Part shown: positions 24,798 through 36,480 of the stretch, in pieces
Layout of the letters: every line of letters begins with the position of its first letter
Position numbering within the stretch: the stretch's first letter is position 1
Source of the DNA: Arthrobotrys musiformis
Lineage: Eukaryota > Ascomycota > Orbiliomycetes > Orbiliales > Orbiliaceae
Length of the DNA: 64,000 nt
Assembly: GCA_036971715.1 (NCBI GenBank)
Contig: JAVHJL010000006.1
Span: forward strand, 1,674,001 to 1,738,000
Direction: 5' to 3'
Made by a program: the position numbers and the translations under genes
Notes under the pieces: generated by a model
What the model saw: the letters and a program-made list of their open reading frames with translations, nothing else
Told to the model about the DNA's origin: nothing
The model's database searches: none

Positions 24798-24824
24798 AAC
24801 TGCAACTGCAACTGCAACTGCAAT
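24798..24824. repeat. AACTGC hexanucleotide repeat
   Basis: Four consecutive AACTGC units. Confidence 0.85.
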
Positions 24825-27463
24825 CAATATGCGCAATGTCTCTGCAATGCCTTCGCCCCCCAGCAATCAAGCAAGCAGACAGACAGGTATGTCCCTAGAT
24901 CTGTCCCTGTGTCTGTTTGGTAGGAGCTATCAATGACTGAATGTTATGATACGATATGATATCGGGTTGCAATTGCTTTCCGCTTTTGGTGCAACCACCA
25001 GCGACAAGACGGCGCAAATTTGAATTTTTTTCGAACGACGAGACCGGTCACCCTCTAAAAAAAGGATATGATGATATCTCTCTCTCTGTTTCTTCGAAAA
25101 GAAAATTTTGTTTTTTGTTTTTTGGGGATATCACTTTCCTTGAACGTTTTGCTCGAGGTCCTTTATAAGTGTTTTCCCTTCTTTCGCGTTCGACTGAATC
25201 GAAAGTCTGCTGCCAGCAGCTATACCAGCTAGGACGGATTGGAAGCCCTGCGAGCGATTTTTTATCCCTCAGGAACTCTTTGGGCTTCTAGCTAGGTATG
25301 GATGGGGATGGGGATCCACCGAACAACAGCAAGTGAACGAGCGAGCGAGCGAGCACCGTCGGCCGACGCTTGCACTATCTGTGACGCAGAAAGGCAAGAC
25401 CGACTTGGGGTGGTATCTGGAGCTGGACCCAAACGTATCTTGTCTCGCAGCCAGCTAACTAGCTTTTTAGCCTGACTTTATTTTTGGTGATTGGCTCTCT
25501 CCCCCTGCGCAGATAAGGCGAGAACAGAAAGTCCGTCTGTCTTTCCTTCTGAGAGGAACGAAGTGAAAGATAAGCTTGGCCCGGGGCCCTCACGCAAACA
25601 GAATTGTCAGAAGTAAAAACAAAAAAAAACACAACAGAAAGAAAAGGTCCAAAAACAGCTCGCAATTGCCAGAGATAATAACCGTTGGCCAGAGAAAAAA
25701 ATTCACCTAGCTAGCGGTATCCGGGAAGTGCACGCGATCGATGATGCCTGATCGATGTTGGAAAAATGTTTTTTCTTTTCCTTACAATCCCTTGTATGAA
25801 ACTCTTTCCTTTCGATCGAAGAATTTTTCTTTTTAACCCCTTCCTTGTGATCATGCACAAGCTGTTGCAGATGCTTGTTGCTTGCTTGCTGCTTGCTTCA
25901 CAAGCGATCCTGACTAGCGGGACTGTCGGGTTGTCGTTAGGGGGATAAAAAAAAAACGAAGCTAAGGGTCCTTGCCAATGGCTTGCAAATGGGGGGAACT
26001 TCTAGAACCAATTGCACTTCGCCTAAATTAACGCACGTCTTGCCTGGTCCAGATGGTGACAGCCGTTGGTGTTATTTCCTGCAAAGACGGCTAAATGTTG
26101 GAAAAAAATCTGGAGGAGCTGCCGTTGAAGTTTAAGGCAAAAAAAGGGCTTAAGGGGTGTATGTATACGTGTGTGAGTCTGGGTCGGGTTTCCTCCGTCG
26201 ATGGGTGGTTGATTTCTGTAGTGGTTTATTTCTGTAGTGTACGAATGCTTTCAGCTTCGAATCGAGTCGAATATGATATTATGATGTGTGTGAATATTGA
26301 AATCGGGCCCAAAATTTGAGTGTTCTCGTTTACTGCCGCCGGTTTCGAAGCTATCCGCGCGATTTTAGTGCGAAGGCTACCCGAGTCGAGCGAAATATCA
26401 AAATAGGCAGTTGCGAGTTAAAAGGATCGATCGACTGCCGTCAAGTTCGAATTTCAAAGGCCAACAAGTATAGATAGATAGCTCGATAGATAGTGCTTGT
26501 ATGCGTATGGTATATTATAAATCGATCGAGTATAGTATCCACAAACTAAGAATCCTTCGTCGGACACCTTCAGCTGAAGACCCGCCCGTTTCAGAAACGA
26601 ATGTAAAATAAAATAAAAAAAGACGAAGAAGGAATTTGAGATCGGAATGAAGATGAAGTTAAAGAAAGGGAACACGAGAGACCTCGATGAGCATGCAGAC
26701 CGGCTTCTTTTTAGAGTTGAACTGCCTCCAGGCCCTCTGGTACCCCCATTCCCTAGAATCCCTCCTAGCTAGCATTACTAGTATCCTCTGCAGGCAGTAC
26801 ACATATATCAAACGTACATATATCATACATACTATTTCGTGGCTTTTCTAGAGTGGTGAACTCCCACATGAATGCACACACAGACAATAATGTGCCCAGA
26901 CATGGTATTCGTTTCGAGACGAGATAATTCCTTCTGCTGGCGTACGAGAAATCCGGGGTAACAAAAATGCAAAGCGAAGCAAAGGAAAAAGAATTATCTG
27001 AGCACGATGCCTTGGCCTGGCCAAATGTGGGGGAGGCGTCCAATCTTGGGTCAATGCAATTGCGAAACATCACCACCCTGCCCTTCCCTCTCAAGGGGAC
27101 ACCGCGAAAAAGAAAAAGATCACCATTTCACTTAGCAAATCGGAATCTCAGGATAGTATCAAAAGAAAAAACATGAGACGTGGGAAAAAGGAGATATACT
27201 TCCTCGAGGCCTCCAGATATCCCCCGCCGGCTGTTGATACACAGCTGTCCATGGGCATGTCCGATCGATCTGTGAGCTCGAGAATCAGAATGTGAGATAT
27301 CACACAAAAAACCTCCCAGCTAGCGTTGCCGGTTCCCCATTGTCACAGCGGAATCACAGATGTATTAGATTACCTATTGATTACAGTATAGTATACCCGT
27401 CACGCGGAAATCGGGAAGCGGGAGGTCGAAGCCGCAACTTTGATCACAACCATTACAGTTGCA

Positions 27464-27503
27464 CAACTAGTCGAGTCGAGTCGAACTAGTAGCTCACTAG
27501 TTG
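27464..27503. repeat. inverted repeat with ACTAGT arms
   Basis: Arms CAACTAGT (27464-27471) and ACTAGTTG (27496-27503) flank a spacer containing TCGAG repeats. It may be a regulatory palindrome or chance. Confidence 0.4.
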
Positions 27504-29426
27504 GTCGACCTTCTTTTTCGCCATCGGTTCAACCAAGCTCGAGCTCGAGCTCAAAGGTAAGCTCCAAAACCCTCGAGCCTCGTGGGCGGTGTGGTTGGAT
27601 CATATCTGCATCTATGGAACCGCTATTATCCCATATCCATGTCGACTCCAAACTCCTTTCCAGACATACTTTGCATACATACACATACACATTTAAATCG
27701 TCGATGCATCTACCACGAGCTCGCGTGGGGGCCAGCGCCAGACGCACAAACCGGGGCCCAACGGCCAATATGTAATGCATATGCATTGGTCATGGCAATG
27801 ATAATGGAACTCGACACACAGATGTCGGCGCTCATGATATCAAAACATGGAAATTTTCCGGTTTTTTGAGACTCGAAGGACCTCTTATTACTCTCGGAAA
27901 ATATTAAAAAATGTTTAAAATATGTGATGACATGTGTCTGGGGTGCGCCGGTGTGAACGTGTTCGACTCGAGATTGGAGGGCTTGCTCGAGTCGTGGCAG
28001 TGACGAGTGGATTGAATGAATGAATGAAAACAGGTCGAGAGAGGCAAAAGAAGAAAAGAAAATACTTGGAATTCATGAAGCTCGATAACGAACCAGCTTG
28101 GGCATGTTTCCATAATAAGCACCATATCAGGGTCCAGCCAGGATCTGCCGTGGCCCAAAACATTTAAATCCGTCTTGGAATGGCGTTTTTTCTCCTTAGC
28201 TTACATGCCAGAACTTAAATGCAATACGGAGCACCTCAGCACCTGGTGGGCCCGTCTGCTCCCTTGTATTCTGTATGTCGTACGATATGGGCGCATGTAT
28301 GTAAGCTCAAGGATCGAGCTGCAATCCACAGTGCTCCTCGTCGGAATCGAATCGGAGTAAACATCAACCCTTGGCCTGGGCATGCACGCCCTACGAACCT
28401 ACATACACACATAAACGAGTACTTCAGTCACGCCATGCCATATCATATCTCTCCTCCGTTTAATCAATATAAATTTGACATTTAAACAGCTGTATTTCGT
28501 AGCTTGGTTAGTATACCAGTAGTACAATCCACATCGTTTAGAAACACGCCGTGAGATTTTAGCCTCCTTAGTTTATCAAACCCCAAACCCAAATTGAGGC
28601 TTCAAGGCTGAATTTCTATTATCTCTCGGTCTTGGGATACCAATATGGCAAAGCTGCCGTCCGTTTTAGATATCAGGTATCGCCTTAAGCTAATTAAGCT
28701 TTACGCAGTTTAACTATTTAGAGTATATAGATACTATACGCACGCATATGCTTATAAATTATGGATCTCCCTCTTCGTAACTGTATGTGTGCACATGTGT
28801 ATACTGGGAACGGGCGGGTTTCCTTTCTTTGGGGTGAGTGCTTCCGTAAGATCTTGATAACGGAATTGTGGCACTCCTCCGGAAAACTTTCCTCGGGCCT
28901 CGGCCAAACACTCCAGGCTCCTTATTTCTTTTGTTCTTCGTATACGATACACGGATATTCCGAGAACCACAGAGGCCTCATCAAATCGAAAAACTAGGGT
29001 GGAGAGTAGGCCCTACACTTTATTTGGGAGTTTACAAAGTTGCCGTGATGTAGACTCTACAAGCTTGAGGGCAAGCGCAAGCTATGAGCCGCACACCGCG
29101 CACTGTAGTATTCTAGGTCCTCAACTTGGTTATAACTGCGAACGTGAAGCTTCCAATTCCCATCGATCTGGGCATTTATTGTGATATTACTTAACTACTG
29201 TGTCAGGAAAGGGGGGGTGATTGATACGGTATCAATACGGTATTGTGACGATAATGCGTATTACAACGGTATTGGGAGCAAAAAACGCCATATAATTCGG
29301 ATTACAATGGTATTCAAAAACACCCTTCTTCTGGCACAGTACTTATATAAAGAATAAGATACACTCCCCAAAGCTTTGAGGTGATTGTATATACCTATAT
29401 AGGTATATAGAAGGAAGGCATCACGA

Positions 29427-29714
29427 CTATCCCTCGTAGCTTGAAGGCTTCAAACGTATAGTTGACGACACTGTACGCGGCTTCTTTAAAATATCTCCAA
29501 ATCGCAATTTATTCCCATCTGGATAAAATCCTCGTAGATCAGTCTCGTACGTAACGTTGTAGATTTGAAAACGCGGCTGGATCTCCTCCTCTTCACCCTC
29601 ACAACCGCCGCCCCAGACACCGTCGCAGAACCAAATCCAACAGTAACAGCCCACCCATTCATCACCAAGCGCGGTAACATCGGCGGCATACGTCCCACGA
29701 TCCGTAAACCACAT
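29427..29714 (-). CDS. possible orphan or gene fragment
   Basis: This ATG-initiated frame of 95 codons starts MWFTDRGTYAADV and includes an acidic EGEEEE run, FQIYNVTYETDLRGFYPDG and a basic tail. I recognise no family. Its amino-acid mix is more protein-like than other frames in the gap, and a GTAAGA donor-like site lies just upstream on the same strand. It could be the last exon of a small gene, a relic, or chance. Confidence 0.2.
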   Translation of the reverse strand: MWFTDRGTYAADVTALGDEWVGCYCWIWFCDGVWGGGCEGEEEEIQPRFQIYNVTYETDLRGFYPDGNKLRFGDILKKPRTVSSTIRLKPSSYEG

Positions 29715-30157
29715 CCTCAGTATCTCTTACAAAATACTGGTCTCGTACCCCGAAGATCTGTGTCTGAGAGCCAATCGATAGTTAGGCGTAATCTAGAAAA
29801 AGAAGGGGCTCGGGTAATGCTATCGTGTAAGCATGGACTGGAGCAGTTAAAACTTATAGAGTAAAAATAGATATTTTGTTTTGATATTGGCTACTGTAAA
29901 AAGGTATCAGTCCATCGAGGGCTATCTGGTGGAACCCATCTCCGATACGAAGCTCTAAATACTCATGGTAGCGTCCCCGCAGGCCAATTTATATAAAAAT
30001 ACATAGAAGAAAATTTGTCATCCCGAAGGCTCACCCCAAACGCCAGGAATGCAATGTGGATATCGTAAATAAAGGAGACCGGAGGGAGATATATCGATAA
30101 AAATACACGCTAAAAAATGATCATCAAATGTACTACGTCCCCGTTTTGTTCAATCGT

Positions 30158-32004
30158 TTAATTAAACCCCTCGGGGACGCCAGAGGCAGCTTCTTGTCCG
30201 TCAAAGAAACATTGTAATTCATTGTTCCATTGAAGACCGCCTGCTTTGACCCTCTGGATCTGCTTGTATGCGAACAAGCTGGCGTAGGGAAGCCCGGTTT
30301 TGGGATCCTTATAGCGAGCTGGTAGGCTGGTTGTGACGCAGAGTGGACGGTCAGGCCCTATAAACAGTGGTTAGGAACGGTTTCTAATCAAACTGTCGGG
30401 GGGTATGTTTACTTACTGGGGAGTGGACCGTGGTTATGTGGGAAAAGGACTTTGCTGGCGAGATCTTTGTTATTGAGTTCTCGTTTGGTGAAGCCTTCCA
30501 AGGTGACAAATATTTTGCAAGAAGTCGGGGGCTTTGAAGGGCGGATGGAGGCGTCGTCAAGATCCCCCTGTAATTGCGCAGCTATCTTATGCTGGGTATC
30601 ATCAGATGAGCCGTCTGCATCGGAGGGAACCAAAGCGTATGTTGGGACCCGGGCGGTTGCCAGCGGGGGCGAAGATGGCTGTTCTTGGACTGACGGTTCA
30701 GAGTGGGCGATTGGCTCGGGTAGGCCTGTACTGTTGCTATTGGCGTCGGCTTCCTTGGGTTCCTCCACACTAGCAAGGTCCTGAAGTGCGTCCTCCATTA
30801 CGACATCCTCATCGGGCTTCTTCGTATCGACAGATGCTGAGGCGTCTACAGCCTGCTCTGCAGGTTTCTCTACGGGTCCCCCATCTATTTTCTCGTCCGG
30901 TTTCTCGTCCGGTTTCTCATCTGGTTTCTCGTCCGGTTTCTCATCTAGTTTCTCGTCGGGTTTTTCATCTAGTTTCTCGTCGGGCTTATCGTCGGGTTTT
31001 TCATCTAGTTTCTCGTCGGGTTTATCGTCCGTTTTTTCAGCTGGTTTCTCGCCTGGCTTTTCATCTAGTTTCTCGCCCGATTTCTCATCCGGCTTCTTCA
31101 CTTCGATAACGTCGGGAAGCTCCTCCACTAGTTTGCGTCTCCCCACACTTGCGAGTTTACCATTGTCGTCGTATTCTGCCCTGCCGCTGTAAAATCGTAT
31201 ATAGGGTCCTTCAATCTTCCTATTGTGCAAGGCGGCCAACTTGGCTCGTTGGGCCTCCAAACGGGCTTCTTCCGCCTCCTGCCATTTGTTTAAACTCTTC
31301 CTGTTCTTCTCTTCGACCTTTTTAGCCCTCTCCAGGCGCATTTCCTGTGTCAATTCCACCTTTTCGACCTTCTTCTTTTGGGAGGCCTCGTTCATCGCAG
31401 CAATAACTTTGAGACGACGCTCGTTGCTTTCCTTCATCCTCTCATGGATCATCTGTTTATTCGCAACAGTCTGACGCCGTGTAGATTGCCGTGACGGCAA
31501 ATCCTCAGCCGTCGGTATCCACGAAATCCTTTCGCTCTTCTTGCGAGCACGCGGGGTATTCTCGTCATCCGTTAGCGTCTTGACAGCTTGATTGGGCTCT
31601 TGTATCGTAACACGTTTCTCTCGAAGGTTCTGCTGCCTCTTAACCAGCTTATCAAGCTCCTTCTGTCCCGGAAAAGCCCTCTTCTGTCGTTTTGCAGCTC
31701 GTTCTTCCAGCTCTAGTTTCTTTTCACCTGCGAATTCGTCCTGATCTTGAGGCTTGTCCTCTTCGTCGGATGAGGAACCAAGGTCGACGTCGGATTCATG
31801 CTTTGCCTCAAAGTCGTCATCTTCGCCGTCCTCTTCGAATAGGAGGTCAATGTCGTCAGGTTGTTCTTGTAATAGAAGCTGTGCGAGACGGTTGCCGGCT
31901 GTGGAACGGCGCTGGCGACCTGCGATTAAGGTCTCTGGGAGCTGTGGAGCTTCCTCACCGCTGGACTCGGCATCACTTTTCTCGTCTATGTCCATCTCCG
32001 CCAT
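30158..32004 (-). CDS. VPS72: VPS72/SWC2, YL1 subunit of the SWR1 chromatin remodeller
   Basis: Two exons (32004-30417, 30357-30158) give 595 residues. The N-terminus has the YL1 pattern: IAGRQRRSTAGNRL, a strongly acidic H2A.Z-binding stretch (about 50-90), then a Lys/Arg-rich coiled-coil. The C-terminal YL1_C domain spans the intron: CKIFVTLEGFTKRELNNKDL...GPLPRPDRPLC, then LPARYKDPKTGLPYASLFAYKQI. Swc2 delivers Htz1/H2A.Z-H2B dimers for exchange into nucleosomes at promoters. The odd feature is a Lys/Glu/Pro/Asp tetrapeptide array (about 306-373) between the conserved halves, which makes it longer than the core domains require. The 59-nt intron has a GTAAGT donor. Confidence 0.92.
30888..31089 (-). 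repeat. in-frame D-E-K-P tetrapeptide array within VPS72
   Basis: About 17 consecutive four-residue units of the type DEKP (variants DEKL, GEKP, DDKP, AEKT) lie in the VPS72 coding region. The antisense strand is a GTTTCTCGTCGG-type 12-bp repeat. The unit is a multiple of three, so expansions keep the frame. Confidence 0.9.
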
Positions 32005-32609
32005 GATGTCGATAGCCGGTGGTACTGACTGGCTGGGATACGTTGGTGGTTGTTGGTGATAATATTGAATTGAGGTTTCGAGAATATTGATGAAACGCGA
32101 AGTTCAAGGTCTTGGCATACGGGTCTTGCGCAACACGGATGGTATCTCTGTATCCACGTGACACACGTTTCGACGTCTTCGAGTTAACTTCAACGACGTT
32201 TCGACTACATTACAACATTTTGTACCGAAGTGCGCACGGTATTTTGCTTAAACGGATATGCAACAACATGTAACCGTATACAACAGTTTTACATAAACGG
32301 GTATTGTTTGGGTGAAGACATATTGGTGGGGACTTCCGTAGGAGCTTGCATTTTTTTTTTGTCGGCTGAATTATATTCGAACGAAAAAGCTGCATTTTTG
32401 GCAGGCTTCTCGAATCTTTACGAAATTGGTCGGTAACGATAGCTGTTTCAGGTAAACGAGCACCCTTTTCGACTGCATGACCCCCCTTCGATTCTCCCCG
32501 AATCGAATGTTGTGATATAGTTGGTATCAAGCGCGGGTATGGGTATGTCAGTTTGATACACTTTTTCTCCTCTCTTTTTTCGCATTGACGGGTTTATTTT
32601 TAAAATTTG

Positions 32610-32652
<43 letters not shown>

Positions 32653-35600
32653 ATTGCTTTAAATCTGAGAAGGCCTTTTCCTTCTTTACATTGTGCAGAT
32701 GGGTTGTATCAGGTAAATAGGTACCCACGTTCTCGGTGCTCAAAACCGGGTGCGAAGACAGGTTTAAACGGTTTCAGGTCATGATTTGGAGAATGGTGTC
32801 ACGACCGGGGTGGGACCGAAAATAAAGAAGGAAAGAAAGAAGGAATATTGTCAGCAGCCCTCTTTTTTCACCTTTTGGAAACACACGACGATTTACCAGA
32901 ATTATCACTTTTATCATTTAGCGTGGAAAAAGCGATTGATACCCAGGTAGAATTTCCTGCATTTCTGGAGGGAGTACTCGTGGGCCATGGTTTTCCTGCT
33001 GGGGGGAAATCTTCAAGTTTCCTGACTGGGCATGGAGCAATGAGCGAAAGAGACCAACTTGCCCTCCAGAGTCCGAGCTGTTCGGATGTAGGCCAGGCAA
33101 ATCGACAAATACTACTCCAGACAAGGCCTGGAATAACAAGTGTGGATGTGTGGTGTGGGTGTATGCATATAGTTAGAAATGTTTCATGCGGACATCTGGC
33201 AGCATCCTTCCTTTCTAGCTCCCCATATCACCGGCCGTAATATCTCGGTACCTTCGAGCCGAATTTAATTAATAGCCCGTCGATGGTGAATATGTATCCT
33301 CATGTACTCCATACATGGATGCTACATCATTGCATAAGTAGCGCGCCATGCATAGAGCTAGATTTTGGACAAGACAGAAGACAGACAGTACACCTAAGCC
33401 ATGAGCATCACTCGACTCGACTCAAAGGAATTATTGAAGATGTAATCAATTGGCCTGGTCTCTTCCCTAGTCTTGATATTTCTTCCACAGGGAGCAAAAA
33501 AAAAATTAAAACGTGGCCCCAGGATTCGATTCATTCATCATGAGGGAAAGTAAATGCAAGTAATGCAGGGCTTGATGAGCATCAACTGCAATTTTCCCGG
33601 TCATATGCCGCACTCCGTATGTAATATGTAGGTTCATACAGATACGTACATCCTGTCCTGTGCCTGGCCTAGGTACCGTACCGACATGCGAGATGTTAGT
33701 ATGAAAGCAAGTACAAAGTACGGAGATATACATAAGGAATAATTAGAATCGTAGATGATGTCCATGACTACATTCCTGTCTGTCTGTTTGTGAATAAAGG
33801 TCCCAGGGTCCAATCGTCGACCGTCCGCACTGACCTGCCTCCTTGCCGACCAAAGGTAATCGAGTGCTCTGTTACGGGAAGACGCAGCCTTTAGCGCATG
33901 AAGAACTAGCAGACTTCACCGGCTCTTGTGCCTTCGCTCGCAGGACCTCCGTGCTCGGTAGCTGTTTAAAAGTCGAAACAAGTCCAAGTTGGTCTTTTGG
34001 GCGAAAGTTGCTGACCTGTTTTTTCCTCTTCAGCGGTTTCCCTTCCCATCTTTGTAATCCCTTTGGTGTTTTTCGACTCGACTCCAACCAACTAGATTTT
34101 TTTTTTCTTTTCGACATTGCATTATCCCCCACTTGGTTCGGGGTTAGTTGCTAGTAGGTACTAGTCAATTGCTGCTAGTTGCTGCCACGGCCTCTTCTTC
34201 TTCTTCCCGACTATTCTCATTCGTCTTCCTTAACCTTTACTCTTCCTTCTTTACCTGCGAGTGCGTGTGTGTATGCTATAGTTCGGTATACATGCTGCTT
34301 TCCCTTCTTCGTCTTCTTCTTCATACGTATACTTCGTTTTCATTTCTTTAATTGAAACCACGTTACCGGTATTATTGTCACTTCGTAATAGTAATACATA
34401 TACACACATCAATATCTCCCGTTCGAACGTCGACTCGACTCGTACTTGGTCTTCTTACCTACCTATACGTACGTATACTAGTACAGATTCTTATACACAG
34501 GCCAATAAGTAAGTACTTGTTCACTTTTATACATGCTTCGTACACGATCCTATACGACACTATACTCCTTCAGCTAGCTCGTCCTATTTTTTATTTTTTC
34601 CTTTTTTGAATTGCCCCCCCAATTACCTGTATGCAGGCTCTCTTCAAGCTTCTGTTATAGCTAGCTCGGGACAACTTGTCAATATCGATATCAGATTGCA
34701 TCGAACTGCTTTTGCAATCAATTCGATCCGCTACCTTTATAATCGATATCTCCCTTCTGGTTTGCAGGCAAGGCTCTTTTGTCCCCTTCGAAGTGCTCCC
34801 TTCATTGTCTTCATCTTCCCTCGATATCAATTCCATTCGATCCCCACGCCCCTTCAGCCCGGGATTCGACTTGAAAGAAAGAAAGCCTGGACGAAGGATA
34901 TCAAGAGGATAGACAGATACGAAAGGCGAATTCGAAGGACGAAGGTCAATTCTTTCTAGAATTCTCCAAAGCCCCCCAGGCAGCTTAGCAATTGGTATTG
35001 TCGGAAAGGACCCAAGAAGCCTGCATTCCAGTTGATATATTATATCATCATATCATCATATCCATCGATATCCACATACCCACATACCTGCATATAACCC
35101 CTCCACATCCTCCCCTTCCCGCCTGTCTACATATCTGAGCGGATCGAACCATCTCCTTTTCCCGTGCTTTGCCTTGCCCGACTAGCTGTTTCCGCGAGGA
35201 AGGATTAGGGAACGAGCGAACGAAATAAAATAAAACAATTGGTTTGCAACCGCTCAGTGTCCCGTTCTCCTTCTCCTGTGTCTCGGGTTTGCTCAAACGA
35301 CGGTTCAAGGGGAACTACGACTGGTCCCCAAAGGCTCCTGGCGCCGTCAGCCCTTTTCTCTTCCCTCCCCAATTGCACCTTGGGCTGGACTGGACTATTA
35401 GTTGGTCAGATCCGGACCGAGGTCACTGCATTGCATAGACGCCGGAATCCTTTTTCTTTTCTCTGCCCCCCAGCCGTGTAACTGTACCTCGCTATTTTTT
35501 CCTTCACTCGAAGCTTGGAAGTACTGAATAATACTTCAAACTCGAGAGACCCACACGTTCCTTTTTTTTTTTTTTTCCTGTTCTGCCGGCCCGCCAACAA

Positions 35601-36480
35601 GAAACGTTAGTTAGTTGGGAAGGAAGTCGTTAACGAGGAGCCTCAGCTCAGGCAACGTCAGCCTTTCCTTTCCACATCTTCCTCCGCCTCCGCCGCCGCC
35701 TTCTCCTCCTTTGCTCCTCCTCCTCCTTCACCATCTTCTTCTCCATCGTCACAATCGGCTCACGTCGAGGACGGGCTCTTTATATCGCGGTTGATCGAAG
35801 GGATTGAAGTGCCTGGTTACAGGTTAGTGCCGGATTGTCCCTTTTTCCTTCTCTTTTCTCCCTCTTTTGCTGCCCTGCGCGTTATTTGCCCAGCCAGACT
35901 GACCGTATATATATCCAGCACCCAGCAATGCTCTTCGCAGCCTAACCGAACAAACGGATAATCGCTTAATGTATAAAGGCCTCTTACAGCTCCACAATCC
36001 TTATTTCAGCATCTCAACATATTTACTCCCCGCGACGGGCTTCATAAACTCGGGTTTTTATATTGGCCTTTAGCGACCTCAGCCCCTCTCCGAAGTCTCC
36101 ACTCTCATCATATATATACTATACGAAAGCGAACAGACAAAGGGCTGCAATTGTAATTTTTGACGAGCGTCACCGGTTGGCCCTGCTTGTTGATATATTA
36201 TATACTTAGCGATATCGATATCGACTTCATCTTCATCTTCTACGCCGCGAAGGAGTCTCTAACGTCTAATTCCTAATATCTTACCTACCCATCCGCCGCT
36301 CTATCTGCCGATCTACTACCTATCTGCTTATTTCTCCGGCTTGCCTGCGTGCTACCTGCTGTTTTACAAATCTATTCAGATCGCGATCAATTTCCATCAC
36401 GCTTTTAGACCGACTCACGACGTTTGCATCTGTCACTGCACTGTTGATTTGCGATTGGGATTCCGAAGAATACTACCATC
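32005..36480. other. 4.5 kb region upstream of the PUF gene
   Basis: No gene is evident between the divergent VPS72 and PUF starts. It contains a 39-T homopolymer and a pyrimidine-rich stretch around 35.64-35.76 kb (TCC/GCC/CTT repeats). The last kilobase before the PUF ATG is C/T-rich and looks like a long fungal 5' leader with short upstream ORFs. Confidence 0.5.
32613..32651. repeat. 39-bp poly(T) tract
   Basis: Uninterrupted run of 39 T. It could be a slippage-prone homopolymer or the poly(A) end of an old retro-inserted sequence on the minus strand. No flanking element or target duplication is recognised. Confidence 0.85.

Larger units (their letters stand above)
24637..30157. other. 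5.5 kb gene-poor region
   Basis: No gene with recognisable homology lies between the Ecl1-like and VPS72 genes. It contains simple repeats, clustered TCGAG/ACTAGT words near 27.46-27.56 kb, and one coding-like 95-codon frame at 29427-29714 (listed separately). VPS72 ends here, so the right edge includes its 3' UTR. Confidence 0.5.

Noticed and set aside
25853..25948. 31-residue signal-peptide-like frame (MHKLLQMLVACLLLASQ)
   Set aside because: It stops right after the hydrophobic stretch, with no convincing splice to a mature protein. A short hydrophobic frame is expected by chance.
30786..31109. Arg/Ser/Val-rich frame with repeated VSRP units
   Set aside because: It is the antisense of the VPS72 tetrapeptide array; the repeat itself keeps this strand open.
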